Positions 8,386-19,223 of a DNA stretch of 64,000 nucleotides are shown here, one piece after another. Every line of letters starts with the position of its first letter. Positions within the stretch are counted from its first letter, which is position 1. The position numbers and the translations under genes are program-made. The stretch covers positions 1 to 64,000 of the forward strand of contig CAIZLW010000093.1 of NCBI GenBank assembly GCA_903933915.1, written 5' to 3'. The notes beneath the pieces were generated by a model. The model had not been told where the DNA came from and ran no database searches. It saw only the letters and a program-made list of their open reading frames with translations. The DNA comes from an uncultured beta proteobacterium. Lineage in GTDB: Bacteria; Pseudomonadota; Gammaproteobacteria; Burkholderiales; SG8-41.

Positions 8386-10542
8386 ATGAGTAAAACAACG
8401 CAGCAACTGGTGGCAGCAACAGGACTTGATGTGTGGCCGGATCGCGCACTGGCGCATCTGGACCCGTCGGCTCGTGGCTTGTTGCAGGAGGTCGTTGAGT
8501 ATGTACGGCAGGGCATGCCCGACGCTTGGACGGTTTCCAGGGAGACAGCGGACATCCTGCTGGAACTCGCTTTGGATCATGAATGTGTGGCCGCTGCGTT
8601 GTTGGTGCCGCAACTGCGGGCGCATCCGGAGTCGGCGCGTCAGCTCAGGGAGCGTTTCGCCGCGAGCATGATTGATCTCGCCGAAGGGGTGTTGCGCATG
8701 GGAGAGATCGGCGCGCTTTCCGGCAAGGCCGTATCGCGGGATCGACCGGAGGCACGGGCTGCGCAACTCGAGGCGCTGCGCAAGATGCTGCTGGCGATGG
8801 TGCAGGATGTGCGTGTTGTGTTGATCAGGCTGGCCGATCATCTGCGCGAACTGCGTGCCATCGTCAGGTCGGAGAGCACCCCGCGGCAGATCGAGCTGGC
8901 TGAACTGACGCGCGACATTTTTGCGCCCCTCGCCAACAGGCTTGGGGTCTGGCAGCTCAAATGGGAGCTGGAGGATCTTGCGTTGCGTTTGCTCGAGCCC
9001 GAGAGCTACAAGCGCATCGCCCGACTGCTGGATGAAAAGCGCCAGGATCGTGAGCATTACATCGAGAATGTGGTGGCGCAGTTGGAAGGGGAGTTGACCC
9101 GTGCCGGGATTGCCGGAGACGTCAGCGGCAGGCCCAAGCACATCGCCAGTATTCACCGCAAAATGAGTAAAAAAGCCCTTGATTTTAAAGGACTTTATGA
9201 TGTCCGGGCGGTGCGCGTCCTGGTGCAGGACATCAAGGACTGCTACACCGTGCTCGGCATCGTGCACAGCCTGTGGTCGCCGTTGCCCAAGGAATTCGAC
9301 GACTACATCGCCAAACCCAAGTCCAACAATTACCGCTCGCTGCATACGGCGGTCATCGGGCCTGAAGGCAAATCGGTTGAAGTGCAGATCCGCACCCACG
9401 AAATGCATGAGCATTCGGAATTGGGCGTCGCGGCGCACTGGCAATACAAGGAAGGCAGCCATGCCGATCGCGGCTATCAGGAAAAAATCGCCTGGCTGCG
9501 GCAGGTTCTGGAGTGGAAGGATGAAGTCAGTGATGCCGGTGAATTGGCCGAACAGTTCCGCACCGGTGTGTTTGAAGACACGGTCTACGTACTGACGCCG
9601 CAGGGTCGGGTTGTTGATTTGCCCAAAGACTCCACGCCGGTTGATTTTGCGTACCACGTGCACACGGAACTGGGGCATCGCTGCCGTGGCGCCAAGGTGG
9701 ATGGCGTCATGGTTCCGCTCAATACGCCGCTCGCCAATGGCCAGCAGGTTGAAGTCATCACGGTAAAGCAGGGTGGACCGAGCCGCGACTGGCTTAACCC
9801 GCAACTCGGATTTCTGAAAAGCCCGGGAGCAAGGGGCAAGGTACGGCAATGGTTCAACCGGTTGAATCTGGAGGCCGATATGGCCCAGGGCCGGACCGTG
9901 CTTGAGAAGGAGTTGCAGCGCCGCGGGCTCAGCAAGACGAACCTCGATCAGCTCGCAGCCGACATGGGGTATGAGCGTCTGGGCGATTTGTTATCCGGAC
10001 TGGGCAGAGGCGAGATCGGCCCGAAGGCCGTGCACGATGCGCTGAAGCCGGAAGAACCCGTCGTTGCCGGTGAAGAGGAAACGATCATTACGCGACGGCC
10101 GACGCGCGTCGGCGGTGGCGTGCTGGTGGTAGGTGTCGACAAACTGCTGACGTCGCCGGCGAAGTGCTGCCGTCCCGCGCCGCCTGAGCCCATCGTCGGT
10201 TTCGTGACGCGGGGCCGCGGCGTCAGCGTACATCGCGCCGATTGCTCGAATCTCGCAAGGCTTGATCCGGTCAGACGCATTGCCGCCGAATGGGGGGAGC
10301 CCGGTGCGGCAACGTTCCCGGTGGAAATCATTGTTGATGCCGTGGATCGCACCGGATTGCTGCGCGATATTTCAGAAGTGCTGTCGCGGGAACGCATCAA
10401 TGTCACTGCGACAAGGACGAATTCGACGGATCTGAGCGCACGGATGCGGTTTACCGTGGAAATTATCAATCTCCATCAGTTGCAGCGCGTTCTGGCATTG
10501 ATCCGCGAGGTCAAAGGCGTGGTTGGCGCGATGCGCCGCTGA
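8386..10542 (+). CDS. relA: GTP pyrophosphokinase (ppGpp synthetase I)
   Basis: 718 residues from ATG at 8386, preceded by AGGAA; the frame is open upstream to 8290 but unlike the family. RelA makes (p)ppGpp from ATP and GTP/GDP on stalled ribosomes. The N-terminal HD domain is degenerate: no HD...ED pair is visible around residues 45-80, so hydrolase activity is not expected. The synthetase domain follows (about 220-360, with EFDDYIAKPKSNNYRSLHT). EFDD is the acidic EXDD signature of monofunctional RelA; SpoT has RXKD. Then come a TGS domain (FEDTVYVLTPQGRVVDLP, near 385), a Cys-bearing middle region (CCRPAPP) and a C-terminal ACT domain. The gene stands alone, facing away from the Anbu cluster. 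Confidence 0.95.
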   Translation: MSKTTQQLVAATGLDVWPDRALAHLDPSARGLLQEVVEYVRQGMPDAWTVSRETADILLELALDHECVAAALLVPQLRAHPESARQLRERFAASMIDLAEGVLRMGEIGALSGKAVSRDRPEARAAQLEALRKMLLAMVQDVRVVLIRLADHLRELRAIVRSESTPRQIELAELTRDIFAPLANRLGVWQLKWELEDLALRLLEPESYKRIARLLDEKRQDREHYIENVVAQLEGELTRAGIAGDVSGRPKHIASIHRKMSKKALDFKGLYDVRAVRVLVQDIKDCYTVLGIVHSLWSPLPKEFDDYIAKPKSNNYRSLHTAVIGPEGKSVEVQIRTHEMHEHSELGVAAHWQYKEGSHADRGYQEKIAWLRQVLEWKDEVSDAGELAEQFRTGVFEDTVYVLTPQGRVVDLPKDSTPVDFAYHVHTELGHRCRGAKVDGVMVPLNTPLANGQQVEVITVKQGGPSRDWLNPQLGFLKSPGARGKVRQWFNRLNLEADMAQGRTVLEKELQRRGLSKTNLDQLAADMGYERLGDLLSGLGRGEIGPKAVHDALKPEEPVVAGEEETIITRRPTRVGGGVLVVGVDKLLTSPAKCCRPAPPEPIVGFVTRGRGVSVHRADCSNLARLDPVRRIAAEWGEPGAATFPVEIIVDAVDRTGLLRDISEVLSRERINVTATRTNSTDLSARMRFTVEIINLHQLQRVLALIREVKGVVGAMRR

Positions 10543-10555
10543 GCGATCGGGGGCG

Positions 10556-11407
10556 CTAACGTGCGCAGCGAAATCCGATGTTGTGATGACCCGCTGCGGG
10601 ATTGCGCGACAGATTTCGGCCCCGCTGTGTAGTGGTGATTTCAGCCGCTGAGGAGTCCTGCCCGCCGCCGCGGGTTGCGCGAACGCTACCGGGCAGGGGG
10701 TCTTCACGCCCGTCGTCGCTTCGATAGGGATAGGGTCGGTAGGCACTGGAAACCCATTCCCAGGCATTTCCGGCCAAGTCGAGCACCCCGTAGGGGCTGG
10801 CGCCTGCGGGGTGGGCATCGACCGGTGCCGTGCCATGCCAGCCTGCTGCAAAGCGTGCGCGACGTGCATCCGGTGCTTCGTTGCCCCAGGGGTAACGGCG
10901 GCCGTCGATGCCACGTGCGGCTTTTTCCCATTCGGCTTCGGTTGGCAGTCTGGCGTTGCGCCATGCGCAGTAGGCGCGTGCACCGGCCCATGAGGCCTCA
11001 ACCACCGGATGCTGTTCGGACCCGGGATCTGCGGTCCAGCGGCTATTAAGGCGATGGATGCGGGCATCGGGGTCGTCGTGGTCGTAAAGTCGTTCACCTC
11101 CGGGTCCGGTAACCCCTGAATTCTCCAGAAAAGCGGCGTATTGCGCGTTGGTAACAGGCAGCCGGTCAATGGCATATTTGCGCAGAGTCAGTGTATGTGC
11201 GGGACTTTCGTCTGCGGGGCCGTCATTGCGTCCCATGATGAACGGGCCTTGAGGGATGTCGATCATCTGCGGGTCGGCGGGTTGGGCTGTCACGGGCCGT
11301 GGCGCAAAAAGTCCGCAGAGCGCAATGACAAGGACTGCGTGCATGGATAAGCGCGCAGAAGGCGGATGTATCGCAGCGAAGCCGGCGATTTGAACCAGTG
11401 ATGCCAT
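10556..11407 (-). CDS. Secreted formylglycine-generating-enzyme-like (SUMF1/FGE) protein
   Basis: 283 residues if the first ATG is used; a second start at 11344 (MHAVLVIALCGLF) gives 262 and a cleaner signal peptide ending ...TAQPA. The mature part is an FGE-sulfatase domain: YAIDRLPVTNAQYAAFLE, EASWAGARAYCAWRNARLP, EAEWEKAARG, YPWGNE, NAWEWVSSAY and the terminal NIGFRCAR. The family includes enzymes that modify other proteins, but most bacterial members are not sulfatase activators. No sulfatase gene is nearby. It likely acts in the periplasm. It is convergent with relA, with only 13 bp between. Neither start has a good ribosome site, and the tRNA-Val promoter overlaps its 5' end. Confidence 0.8.
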   Translation of the reverse strand: MASLVQIAGFAAIHPPSARLSMHAVLVIALCGLFAPRPVTAQPADPQMIDIPQGPFIMGRNDGPADESPAHTLTLRKYAIDRLPVTNAQYAAFLENSGVTGPGGERLYDHDDPDARIHRLNSRWTADPGSEQHPVVEASWAGARAYCAWRNARLPTEAEWEKAARGIDGRRYPWGNEAPDARRARFAAGWHGTAPVDAHPAGASPYGVLDLAGNAWEWVSSAYRPYPYRSDDGREDPLPGSVRATRGGGQDSSAAEITTTQRGRNLSRNPAAGHHNIGFRCAR

Positions 11408-11418
11408 TCCGTTAGAAT
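11390..11418 (+). promoter_or_regulatory. Sigma70 promoter for tRNA-Val
   Basis: TTGAAC (11390-11395), a 17-bp spacer and TAGAAT (11413-11418) stand 12 bp before the tRNA. It runs into the start of the opposite FGE-like gene. It may also serve the thrS leader, since no clear separate promoter is seen after the tRNA. Confidence 0.7.
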
Positions 11419-11430
11419 ACCGCCCTTGCA

Positions 11431-11506
11431 GGCGCGTAGCTCAGCTGGTTAGAGCACCACCTTGACATGGTGGGGGTCGTTGGTTCGAGTCCAATCGCGC
11501 CTACCA
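11431..11506 (+). tRNA. tRNA-Val (GAC)
   Basis: A 76-nt cloverleaf beginning GGCGCGTAGC and ending with an encoded CCA. The 7-bp acceptor stem pairs GGCGCGT with the 3' arm. The anticodon loop TTGACAT has GAC at 11464-11466, reading GUC valine codons. The T-arm GGTTCGAGTCC is canonical. Confidence 0.97.
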
Positions 11507-11551
11507 AATTTTGCGCAACAATTAGCCGAAGAATTACAGGAAGTGAGCGTT

Positions 11552-11593
11552 ATGACACCGCGAACTTGCAGGGTTATTAAATTCTGGCGATAG
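11552..11593 (+). CDS. Putative thrS leader peptide (13 residues)
   Basis: ATG at 11552 is preceded by AGGAAGTGAG (11538-11547), a good ribosome site at normal spacing. It encodes MTPRTCRVIKFWR and stops with TAG at 11591-11593, just before an antiterminator/terminator pair. Two of 13 codons are Thr (11555, 11564), modest for a threonine-sensing leader. Too short for routine gene calling. The arrangement is seen in the sequence; the role is inferred. Confidence 0.4.
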   Translation: MTPRTCRVIKFWR

Positions 11594-11596
11594 CTG

Positions 11597-11644
11597 CGCA
11601 GTTTTCCTGGTAGCGGAAAAAGTGCGGCTTGCCGCACTTTTTTT
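11597..11644 (+). terminator. Intrinsic terminator with competing hairpin in the thrS leader
   Basis: GTGCGGC/GCCGCAC with flanking AAA/TTT pairing (11619-11640) runs into seven Ts ending at 11644, only 24 bp before the preferred thrS start. A second hairpin, CGCA-TTTTCC (11597-11607) with GGAAAA-TGCG (11615-11626), uses the 5' arm of the terminator, so the two exclude each other. This could be simple termination of the tRNA-Val transcript or attenuation of thrS. Confidence 0.75.
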
Positions 11645-11668
11645 ATTTGTGCCTATGGAATGAATGAC

Positions 11669-13585
11669 ATGGTCAACATCAAATTACCCGATGGTTCAGT
11701 ACGCAATTTTGACAATCCGGTGACGGTGGGCGAGGTTGCGGCCGCAATCGGCGCCGGACTGGCCAAGGCTGCGCTGGCCGGGCGTGTCGGTGGAAAACTG
11801 GTGGATCTGTCGCATCGCATTGCACAGGATGCCGAATTGTCGATCATCACCGACCGCAACGCTGAAGGCCTGGAAATCCTGCGCCATTCGACGTCGCATC
11901 TGCTGGCGCATGCGGTCAAGGAGCTGTTTCCCGATGCGCAGGTGACCATTGGTCCGGTCATTGAAGACGGTTATTACTACGATTTTTCCTACAAACGGCC
12001 GTTTACACCGGAAGATCTGGCTACCATCGAGAAACGCATGGCGGAGATCGTCAAGCGCGACGTGAAGGTCGAGCGGCAGGAAATGCCGCGTGACGAAGCC
12101 GTGCAGTTCTTTGCCGGCATGGGCGAGAAATACAAAGCCGAGATCATTGCCTCGATTCCGTCAAATGAGCCGATTTCTCTCTACAAACAGGACAATTTCA
12201 TCGACTTGTGCCGTGGCCCGCATGTGCCGTCGACTGGCAAGCTCAAGGTATTCAAGCTGATGAAAGTGGCCGGCGCGTACTGGCGCGGCAATTCCAAGAA
12301 CGAAATGCTGCAGCGGATCTACGGTACGGCCTGGGCCAAAAAGGAAGAGCAGGATCAGTATCTGCACCGGCTTGAAGAGGCGGAGAAACGCGACCACCGC
12401 AAACTGGGTCGTCAGCTGGATCTGTTTCACATGCAGGACGAAGCGCCGGGCATGGTGTTCTGGCATTCCAACGGCTGGGTGATCTGGCAGGCCATTGAGC
12501 AATATATGCGCGGCCTGCTCACTGAAGCGAATTACAGCGAAGTGAAAACTCCGCAGGTCATGGACCGCGTGTTGTGGGAACGTTCCGGGCACTGGGAAAA
12601 TTATCGCGAATACATGTTTACGACGGAGTCGGAGAAGCGCGATTACGCGGTGAAACCGATGAACTGCCCGGGGCATGTGCAGATTTTCAACCAGGGCGTC
12701 AAAAGTTACCGCGACCTGCCGTTGCGTATTGCCGAGTTCGGTTCCTGCCACCGCAACGAACCTTCCGGTGCGCTGCATGGCCTGATGCGCGTGCGTGCCT
12801 TCGTGCAGGACGATGCGCATATTTTCTGTACCGAAGAGCAGATCCAGGACGAGGCTGGCGCATTTATTGACCTGCTGCGCAAGGTCTATGCCGATTTTGG
12901 TTTTGAACAGATACTGATCAAGCTGTCGACGCGGCCCGAAAAGCGCATCGGCGATGACGCGGTCTGGGACCGTGCTGAGGCGGCGCTGAAAGCCACTTTG
13001 GACGCCAAAGGCCTGGAATGGGACCTGAATCCGGGTGAGGGTGCTTTTTACGGCCCCAAAATCGAGTTTTCGCTGAAAGATTCACTGGGCAGGGTCTGGC
13101 AATGTGGCACTTTGCAGCTGGATTTCGCCTTGCCGGGCCGTCTGGGGGCAGAATACGTGGCCGAGGACAACACCCGGCGCACCCCGGTCATGCTGCACAG
13201 GGCGATTCTGGGGTCTTTGGAGCGTTTTATCGGGATTTTGATCGAACACTATGCTGGCGCGATGCCGGTCTGGCTGGCGCCGGTTCAGGCGGTGGTCATG
13301 AATATCTCGGACGCACAGGCCGGGCCTGTGGCGGAAGTGGCCGAAACCCTGAAAAAGGCTGGATTCCGAGTCGTCGCCGACTTGAGGAATGAGAAAATTT
13401 CCTATAAAATCCGGGAACATAGTCTGCAAAAGCTGCCTTTCCAGCTCGTCATCGGCGACAAAGAAGTGGCGGCGCAACAAGTGGCTGTGCGTTCCCGCAA
13501 AGGCGAAGATCTGGGGCAGATGCCTCTGGATGCCTTTTTGTCGCTGTTAAACGGCGAGATTGCAAAAAAGGGACGCGTGGTTTGA
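11669..13585 (+). CDS. thrS: Threonine--tRNA ligase
   Basis: 638 residues from ATG at 11669, the start that matches the family N-terminus ([10 protein letters not shown]) and has GGAA well placed. An ATG at 11660 would add three residues. The order is TGS domain (1-60), second additional domain with [16 protein letters not shown] (about 75), and class II catalytic core with zinc-binding Cys in [25 protein letters not shown] (motif 2) and [13 protein letters not shown] (motif 3). A C-terminal anticodon-binding domain ends the chain. It charges tRNA-Thr and edits Ser-tRNA-Thr. It begins the thrS-infC-rpmI-rplT-pheST-ihfA block. Upstream lies a putative attenuator. Confidence 0.97.
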   Translation: MVNIKLPDGSVRNFDNPVTVGEVAAAIGAGLAKAALAGRVGGKLVDLSHRIAQDAELSIITDRNAEGLEILRHSTSHLLAHAVKELFPDAQVTIGPVIEDGYYYDFSYKRPFTPEDLATIEKRMAEIVKRDVKVERQEMPRDEAVQFFAGMGEKYKAEIIASIPSNEPISLYKQDNFIDLCRGPHVPSTGKLKVFKLMKVAGAYWRGNSKNEMLQRIYGTAWAKKEEQDQYLHRLEEAEKRDHRKLGRQLDLFHMQDEAPGMVFWHSNGWVIWQAIEQYMRGLLTEANYSEVKTPQVMDRVLWERSGHWENYREYMFTTESEKRDYAVKPMNCPGHVQIFNQGVKSYRDLPLRIAEFGSCHRNEPSGALHGLMRVRAFVQDDAHIFCTEEQIQDEAGAFIDLLRKVYADFGFEQILIKLSTRPEKRIGDDAVWDRAEAALKATLDAKGLEWDLNPGEGAFYGPKIEFSLKDSLGRVWQCGTLQLDFALPGRLGAEYVAEDNTRRTPVMLHRAILGSLERFIGILIEHYAGAMPVWLAPVQAVVMNISDAQAGPVAEVAETLKKAGFRVVADLRNEKISYKIREHSLQKLPFQLVIGDKEVAAQQVAVRSRKGEDLGQMPLDAFLSLLNGEIAKKGRVV

Positions 13586-13612
13586 GATGAACGGTTTAAA
13601 GGAGTCTGTCGC

Positions 13613-14302
13613 ATAGCTCAGGAAAAAGAAGCCCGGATCAATGGTGAGATCACCGCTCCGGAAGTGCGGGTCATCGGTGCCGACGGATCTCAAGTCGGTG
13701 TGATCAGCATAGCTGCGGCGAACAAGCTGGCAGAAGAAGCGGAACTTGATCTGGTAGAGATTGCGCCAACGGCAAACCCGCCTGTATGTCGCGTTATGGA
13801 CTACGGCAAGTTTAAATACCGTGAAAGCAAAAAGCAGCATGAGGCGCGTCTCAAGCAGAAGCAGATTGTCGTCAAGGAAGTGAAGTTTCGTCCGAGTACG
13901 GACGAGGGTGACTACAAGATCAAGCTGCGCAATCTGACCCGGTTTCTTGAAGAGGGCGACAAGACCAAGATCACGCTGCGTTTCCGGGGCCGCGAGATGG
14001 CTCATCAGGAATTCGGCATGCGGTTGCTGGAGCGGGTGAAGGCTGACCTGGAGGCGATCGGCGTTGTTGAGCAGTGGCCCAAGATGGAAGGTCGCCAGCT
14101 GGTGATGGTGCTGGGGCCGAAGAAGAAGGTGATCCCGGTCAAAGTGGCGCCGGTAAAAGTTTCGTCGCAAGCGGGTGATAAACCCGCTGCGGCAAAGCCG
14201 GCGGTTTCGCCGGACGCAGCAAAACCGGCGGCAACGCCGGAACAGGTGGTTGTAACGGAAAGCGCGACAGCGCAGAACGCGGCAACCGAAGAGAAGAAGT
14301 AG
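13613..14302 (+). CDS. infC: Translation initiation factor IF-3, with ATA start codon
   Basis: 229 residues. IF-3 homology ([19 protein letters not shown]) runs upstream of the first ATG/GTG in frame (GTG at 13664), back to an ATA codon at 13613. AAAGGAG (13598-13604) sits eight bases before that ATA, so ATA is the likely start. Rare starts (AUU, AUC, AUA) are the known basis of IF-3 autoregulation, since IF-3 rejects them. Domains: N-domain (1-75, [20 protein letters not shown]) and C-domain ([15 protein letters not shown]). The last 45 residues are an Ala/Pro/Lys-rich tail ([10 protein letters not shown]...), longer than in E. coli. It keeps initiator tRNA selection accurate on the 30S subunit. 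Confidence 0.93.
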   Translation: MAQEKEARINGEITAPEVRVIGADGSQVGVISIAAANKLAEEAELDLVEIAPTANPPVCRVMDYGKFKYRESKKQHEARLKQKQIVVKEVKFRPSTDEGDYKIKLRNLTRFLEEGDKTKITLRFRGREMAHQEFGMRLLERVKADLEAIGVVEQWPKMEGRQLVMVLGPKKKVIPVKVAPVKVSSQAGDKPAAAKPAVSPDAAKPAATPEQVVVTESATAQNAATEEKK

Positions 14303-14365
14303 TGATCGGGCTTTAAGCTCCGCCAATCGCGGACGCCCGACGCTAGGCTAAAACAGGAGTTACCC

Positions 14366-14560
14366 ATGCCGAAGATGAAGAGCAAGAGCGGCGCGGCCAA
14401 GCGTTTTAAAAAGCTGGGCAGCGGCGCATTCAAGCGCAGTAGTTCTCACCTGCGCCACATCCTCACCAAGAAGAGCACCAAGCGCAAGCGTCACCTGCGC
14501 GGCACGACCATGGTGCATGATTCCGACCAGCGCGCCGTTCGCGCGATGCTGCCGTACTGA
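14366..14560 (+). CDS. rpmI: 50S ribosomal protein L35 (bL35)
   Basis: 64 residues, very basic: [18 protein letters not shown], then the [20 protein letters not shown] core. The length matches bL35. AGGAG is nine bases upstream. It is the second ribosome gene after infC and lies 14 bp before rplT, the usual infC-rpmI-rplT order. In E. coli L20 represses this pair by binding the leader; the 63-bp gap here could hold such a site, but I cannot point to it. Confidence 0.97.
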   Translation: MPKMKSKSGAAKRFKKLGSGAFKRSSSHLRHILTKKSTKRKRHLRGTTMVHDSDQRAVRAMLPY

Positions 14561-14574
14561 GAGGGAGATAAACC

Positions 14575-14934
14575 ATGCCTAGAGTCAAACGTGGTGTAAT
14601 CGCCCGCAAGGCGCATAAAAAGGTCCTGAAGGCCGCCAAAGGTTTCCGCGGTCGTCGTGGCAACGTATTCCGTATCGCCAATGAAGCGGTGATGCGCGCC
14701 GGGCAGTATGCCTATCGCGATCGCCGCACCAAGAAACGCGAGTTCCGCGCCCTCTGGATCGCCCGTATCAATGCCGCAGCCCGCGAGCACGGCATGACTT
14801 ACAGCGTATTCATGAACGGCCTGAAAAAGGCATCGATCGAGGTCGATCGCAAGGTGCTGGCCGATATCGCCGTGTTCGACAAGCCCGGTTTTGTGCGCTT
14901 TGTCGAGCAGGCAAGGGCGAGCCTCGGCGCCTGA
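14575..14934 (+). CDS. rplT: 50S ribosomal protein L20 (bL20)
   Basis: 119 residues, beginning [19 protein letters not shown] with an [15 protein letters not shown] helix region, typical of bL20. It binds 23S rRNA early in large-subunit assembly and is the usual autorepressor of rpmI-rplT. GAGGGAG gives a good ribosome site. A strong terminator follows 14 bp after the stop. Confidence 0.98.
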   Translation: MPRVKRGVIARKAHKKVLKAAKGFRGRRGNVFRIANEAVMRAGQYAYRDRRTKKREFRALWIARINAAAREHGMTYSVFMNGLKKASIEVDRKVLADIAVFDKPGFVRFVEQARASLGA

Positions 14935-14941
14935 GCAGTAA

Positions 14942-15994
<1,053 letters not shown>

Positions 15995-16007
15995 GGCGCA
16001 TGATCCG

Positions 16008-18356
16008 ATGAAACTCTCTGAACACTGGCTGCGCGAACTGGTCGACCCGGCACTCTCCACCGAACAACTTGCCGATCTGCTGACTTTTGGCGGCATCGAA
16101 GTGGAGACGGTAGAGTCCGCGGCGCCGGCATTTGACCGTGTAGTGGTTGCTGAAGTCCTCAGCGTTGAAAAACATCCCCAGGCCGACCGTCTCAATGTGT
16201 GTCAGGTTAATGTAGGTGCGGCGCCGCTGACCATTGTCTGTGGCGCACCCAACGTGCGCGCAGGCATGATCGTGCCGGCAGCGCTGGTCGGTGCGAAATT
16301 GCCAGGTATCGAGATCAAACTGGCCAAGGTTCGCGGCATTGAATCGCAGGGCATGCTGTGCTCGGCCAAAGAGTTGGGCCTCAGCGAGGACGCTTCGGGA
16401 CTGCTCGAACTTTCGTCCGGCGCAGCGATCGGCGCCAGCGTGCGCGAAGTGCTCGACCTCGACGACCGGATACTGACGACCAAGCCGACCCCCAACCGAG
16501 GCGACTGCCTGAGCCTGCTCGGCATGGCGCGCGAAGTCGCGGCCCTGAGTGGAGCAGCGCTGCGCTGGCAGATGCCGGCGTCGGTTGCTCCGTCAACCGA
16601 CGAACGGATAGTCATCACTGTTGAGGCGGCTGCAGACTGCCCGCGTTACAGCGCCCGCGTGATTCGCGGCGTGAACGCCGCCGCCGCAACGCCAGAGTGG
16701 ATGGTCCGCCGCCTGGCGCGCAGCGGAGTGCGCGCCATCAGTGCCGTAGTTGATGTGACCAATTATGTGCTGCTCGAAATGGGACAGCCGCTGCATGCGT
16801 TTGATGCGGCAAAAGTGCAGGGTAAGATCAATGTCCGGCGCGCACGCCAGGAAGAAAAAATAGGTTTGCTGAATGGCACGACGCTGGAGTTGTCGCCCCA
16901 GCATCTGGTGATCGCGGATGAACTGCAGCCGCTGGCCCTGGCCGGCATCATGGGCGGGGAATACAGCGGTGTTACTGCGGCAACACGCGATATCATCCTG
17001 GAGAGCGCGTTCTTTGTGCCCGAGATTATCGCCGGCAAGTCGCGCGAACTGGGCTTCGGCTCCGATTCGTCGTATCGGTTTGAGCGTGGTGTTGATTTTG
17101 CCGGCACCCAGGCCGCCATGGAGCGTGCAACACAACTGGTGATCCAGTTGTGCGGCGGTCAGCCCGGCCCGGTGTGTGAGGTCAACGGGCAATTACCGTC
17201 TCGCAAGACGGTGAAGCTGCGGCTGGCGCGTGCCCGGCGTGTGCTGGGATTTACGATCGACAGTAATACTGCAATGTCAATACTGCAGAAACTCGGATGC
17301 CAGCCCAGACTTTCCGGCGAAGTGATCGAAGCGACACCGCCGAGTTACCGCTTCGACATCGCAATCGAAGAAGACCTGATCGAGGAGCTCGCCCGGGTTT
17401 ACGGCTACGCCAATATTCCGGCGCAGTTGCCGCCGATGCCGGCTGCACTGCGTCCTTCTGCAGAGGCGCGACGCAGCCCTGCGACGGTACGCCGGGCGCT
17501 CGCCACACTGGATTACCAGGAGGTTGTGACCTACAGTTTTGTTGATCGCGCCTGGGAAGAAGATTTTTGCGCCAATAATTCGCCGGTAGTGCTCGCGAAT
17601 CCCATCGCCAGCCACATGAGCGTGATGCGCTCCAGCCTGATCGGCGGCCTGGTGCAGGCGGTGGCGTTCAATGCGAGTCACAAACAAAGCAGGGTGCGAT
17701 TGTTTGAAATCGGCCGTTGCTTTCTGAATCAGGATGGATTGCCTCAACCGTGGCACGTGGCTGCCATCGCCTACGGCTCAACAGCGCCCATGCAATGGGG
17801 GCAGACGGAACGGTCGGTTGATTTTTTCGATATCAAGTCGGATCTTGAATCCTTGATGGCTCCGCAGAGCGTTTCACTGCAGGCGGCGGCGCATCCGGCA
17901 CTGCATCCCGGGAAATCGGCTGTAATCACCATCGGTGGCATCGAAGCTGGCTGGATTGGTGAATTACATCCGCGCTGGCAACGCAAATATGACTTGCCGA
18001 CTGCGCCAGTATTGTTTGAGATTGATCTGTTGGCGCTGGAGGGGCGGGTATTGCCCGGTTATCGCGAAATCGCCCGTTTTCCGTCGATCCGTCGCGATCT
18101 GGCGGCTGAATTTGATGAGAATGTCCAATATGAGCACATCAGCACCGAATTGAGGCGTAACGGCCCGTCCATTTTGCGCGACGTTACTGTCTTCGATTTA
18201 TACCGGGGCGAGGGTGTGCAAAAGGGGAAAAAAAGTCTTGCATTCAGTGTGTTATTGCAGGATACTCAAAAAACCTTGACGGACGCAGAAGCCGAAAAAG
18301 CGGTGTCTGAACTGCGCCGGATTCTGCAAGAAAAGTTTAACGCGAAGCTTCGTTGA
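16008..18356 (+). CDS. pheT: Phenylalanine--tRNA ligase beta subunit
   Basis: 782 residues, normal length. Domains in order: EMAP/tRNA-binding OB fold near 40-150 ([23 protein letters not shown]), B3/B4 editing domain ([15 protein letters not shown]...), B5 domain, catalytic-like core ([12 protein letters not shown]), and the C-terminal anticodon-binding FDX-ACB domain ([13 protein letters not shown]...). It provides tRNA recognition and editing of Tyr-tRNA-Phe. The stop is 11 bp before the ihfA start, so the two genes are likely cotranscribed. Confidence 0.97.
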   Translation: MKLSEHWLRELVDPALSTEQLADLLTFGGIEVETVESAAPAFDRVVVAEVLSVEKHPQADRLNVCQVNVGAAPLTIVCGAPNVRAGMIVPAALVGAKLPGIEIKLAKVRGIESQGMLCSAKELGLSEDASGLLELSSGAAIGASVREVLDLDDRILTTKPTPNRGDCLSLLGMAREVAALSGAALRWQMPASVAPSTDERIVITVEAAADCPRYSARVIRGVNAAAATPEWMVRRLARSGVRAISAVVDVTNYVLLEMGQPLHAFDAAKVQGKINVRRARQEEKIGLLNGTTLELSPQHLVIADELQPLALAGIMGGEYSGVTAATRDIILESAFFVPEIIAGKSRELGFGSDSSYRFERGVDFAGTQAAMERATQLVIQLCGGQPGPVCEVNGQLPSRKTVKLRLARARRVLGFTIDSNTAMSILQKLGCQPRLSGEVIEATPPSYRFDIAIEEDLIEELARVYGYANIPAQLPPMPAALRPSAEARRSPATVRRALATLDYQEVVTYSFVDRAWEEDFCANNSPVVLANPIASHMSVMRSSLIGGLVQAVAFNASHKQSRVRLFEIGRCFLNQDGLPQPWHVAAIAYGSTAPMQWGQTERSVDFFDIKSDLESLMAPQSVSLQAAAHPALHPGKSAVITIGGIEAGWIGELHPRWQRKYDLPTAPVLFEIDLLALEGRVLPGYREIARFPSIRRDLAAEFDENVQYEHISTELRRNGPSILRDVTVFDLYRGEGVQKGKKSLAFSVLLQDTQKTLTDAEAEKAVSELRRILQEKFNAKLR

Positions 18357-18367
18357 GAGGGGACAAC

Positions 18368-18676
18368 ATGACGTTAACCAAAGCGGAACTTGCCGATCTT
18401 CTGTTTGAGAAGGTGGGTTTCAACAAGCGTGAAGCCAAGGACATGGTTGAGTCCTTCTTCGACGAAGTTCGCGCTGCGCTCGAGAACGGCAGGGGGGTCA
18501 AACTTTCGGGTTTTGGCAACTTCCAGCTGCGCGACAAACCCCAGCGTCCGGGCCGCAATCCGAAAACCGGCGAGGAAATTCCGATTTCCGCGCGCCGGGT
18601 CGTGACGTTCCACGCATCACAGAAACTCAAGTCGATGGTGGAACAGCATTTCCATGGAAGCCAGCCCCAGCCTTAA
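18368..18676 (+). CDS. ihfA: Integration host factor subunit alpha
   Basis: 102 residues from ATG at 18368, preceded by GAGAGGGG; an in-frame start at 18353 inside the pheT end is less likely. [20 protein letters not shown], the beta-arm tip [18 protein letters not shown] and the KLSGFGNF core identify IHF-alpha rather than HU. It pairs with IHF-beta to bend DNA at specific sites. It sits directly after pheT as in many proteobacteria and overlaps the next gene by 23 bp. Confidence 0.95.
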   Translation: MTLTKAELADLLFEKVGFNKREAKDMVESFFDEVRAALENGRGVKLSGFGNFQLRDKPQRPGRNPKTGEEIPISARRVVTFHASQKLKSMVEQHFHGSQPQP

Positions 18677-19037
18677 GCCGCAGCTTCCGCCGATCCCGGC
18701 AAAACGTTATTTCACGATCGGTGAAGTGAGTGAGCTGTGCGGCGTCAAGCCGCACGTGTTGCGCTATTGGGAGCAGGAATTTACCCAGCTTCGCCCGGTC
18801 AAGCGCCGCGGCAATCGCCGTTATTATCAGCACCACGAAGTGCTGCTGATTCGCCGCATTCGCGAGTTGCTGTACGACCAGGGGTTCACCATCAGCGGTG
18901 CACGCAACCGTCTGGATGAGCTGGCGAACGAGCCGGCACGTTCGGCTCGTGCATCGGCTGCGGCCTCCGGCGCCAAGCCGGCGTTGACCCAGTTGCGCCA
19001 AGACCTCAAAAACATCATTGACCAGCTCCGCGGCTGA
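18654..19037 (+). CDS. MerR-family transcriptional regulator
   Basis: 127 residues. A winged helix-turn-helix spans about 18-85 ([25 protein letters not shown], shown in parts: [20 protein letters not shown], then [20 protein letters not shown]). The C-terminal part (ARNRLDEL..., [15 protein letters not shown]) looks like a short dimerisation coiled coil. No Cys cluster for metal sensing is present. This small MerR-like gene is a conserved neighbour of ihfA in betaproteobacteria. Its start overlaps the ihfA end out of frame. Target genes are unknown. Confidence 0.9.
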   Translation: MEASPSLKPQLPPIPAKRYFTIGEVSELCGVKPHVLRYWEQEFTQLRPVKRRGNRRYYQHHEVLLIRRIRELLYDQGFTISGARNRLDELANEPARSARASAAASGAKPALTQLRQDLKNIIDQLRG

Positions 19038-19047
19038 AATTCGCCGC

Positions 19048-19076
19048 TTAGAGCTTGAGATTCCCTGTTGTATAAT
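19048..19076 (+). promoter_or_regulatory. Promoter for tRNA-Pro
   Basis: A perfect -10 TATAAT (19071-19076) lies 8 bp before the tRNA. The best -35 at a 17-bp spacing is TTAGAG (19048-19053), only a partial match. Confidence 0.6.
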
Positions 19077-19084
19077 CCGGGCCT

Positions 19085-19163
<79 letters not shown>

Positions 19164-19223
19164 TTCGATGTCGCATGCAGTGTCTTTTCTGCTCGGCACA
19201 ATTCCTCACCGCCGGATTCCACG

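Noticed and set aside
8260-9849. A 529-codon frame on the minus strand opposite relA, and a 397-codon frame opposite the ATP-grasp gene (7016-8209)
   Set aside because: Both are complementary-frame shadows of well-identified genes, with no ribosome site or family motif.
8386-10542. Calling the ppGpp gene spoT or a bifunctional rel
   Set aside because: The HD hydrolase motif is missing and the synthetase carries the acidic EFDD signature of monofunctional RelA.
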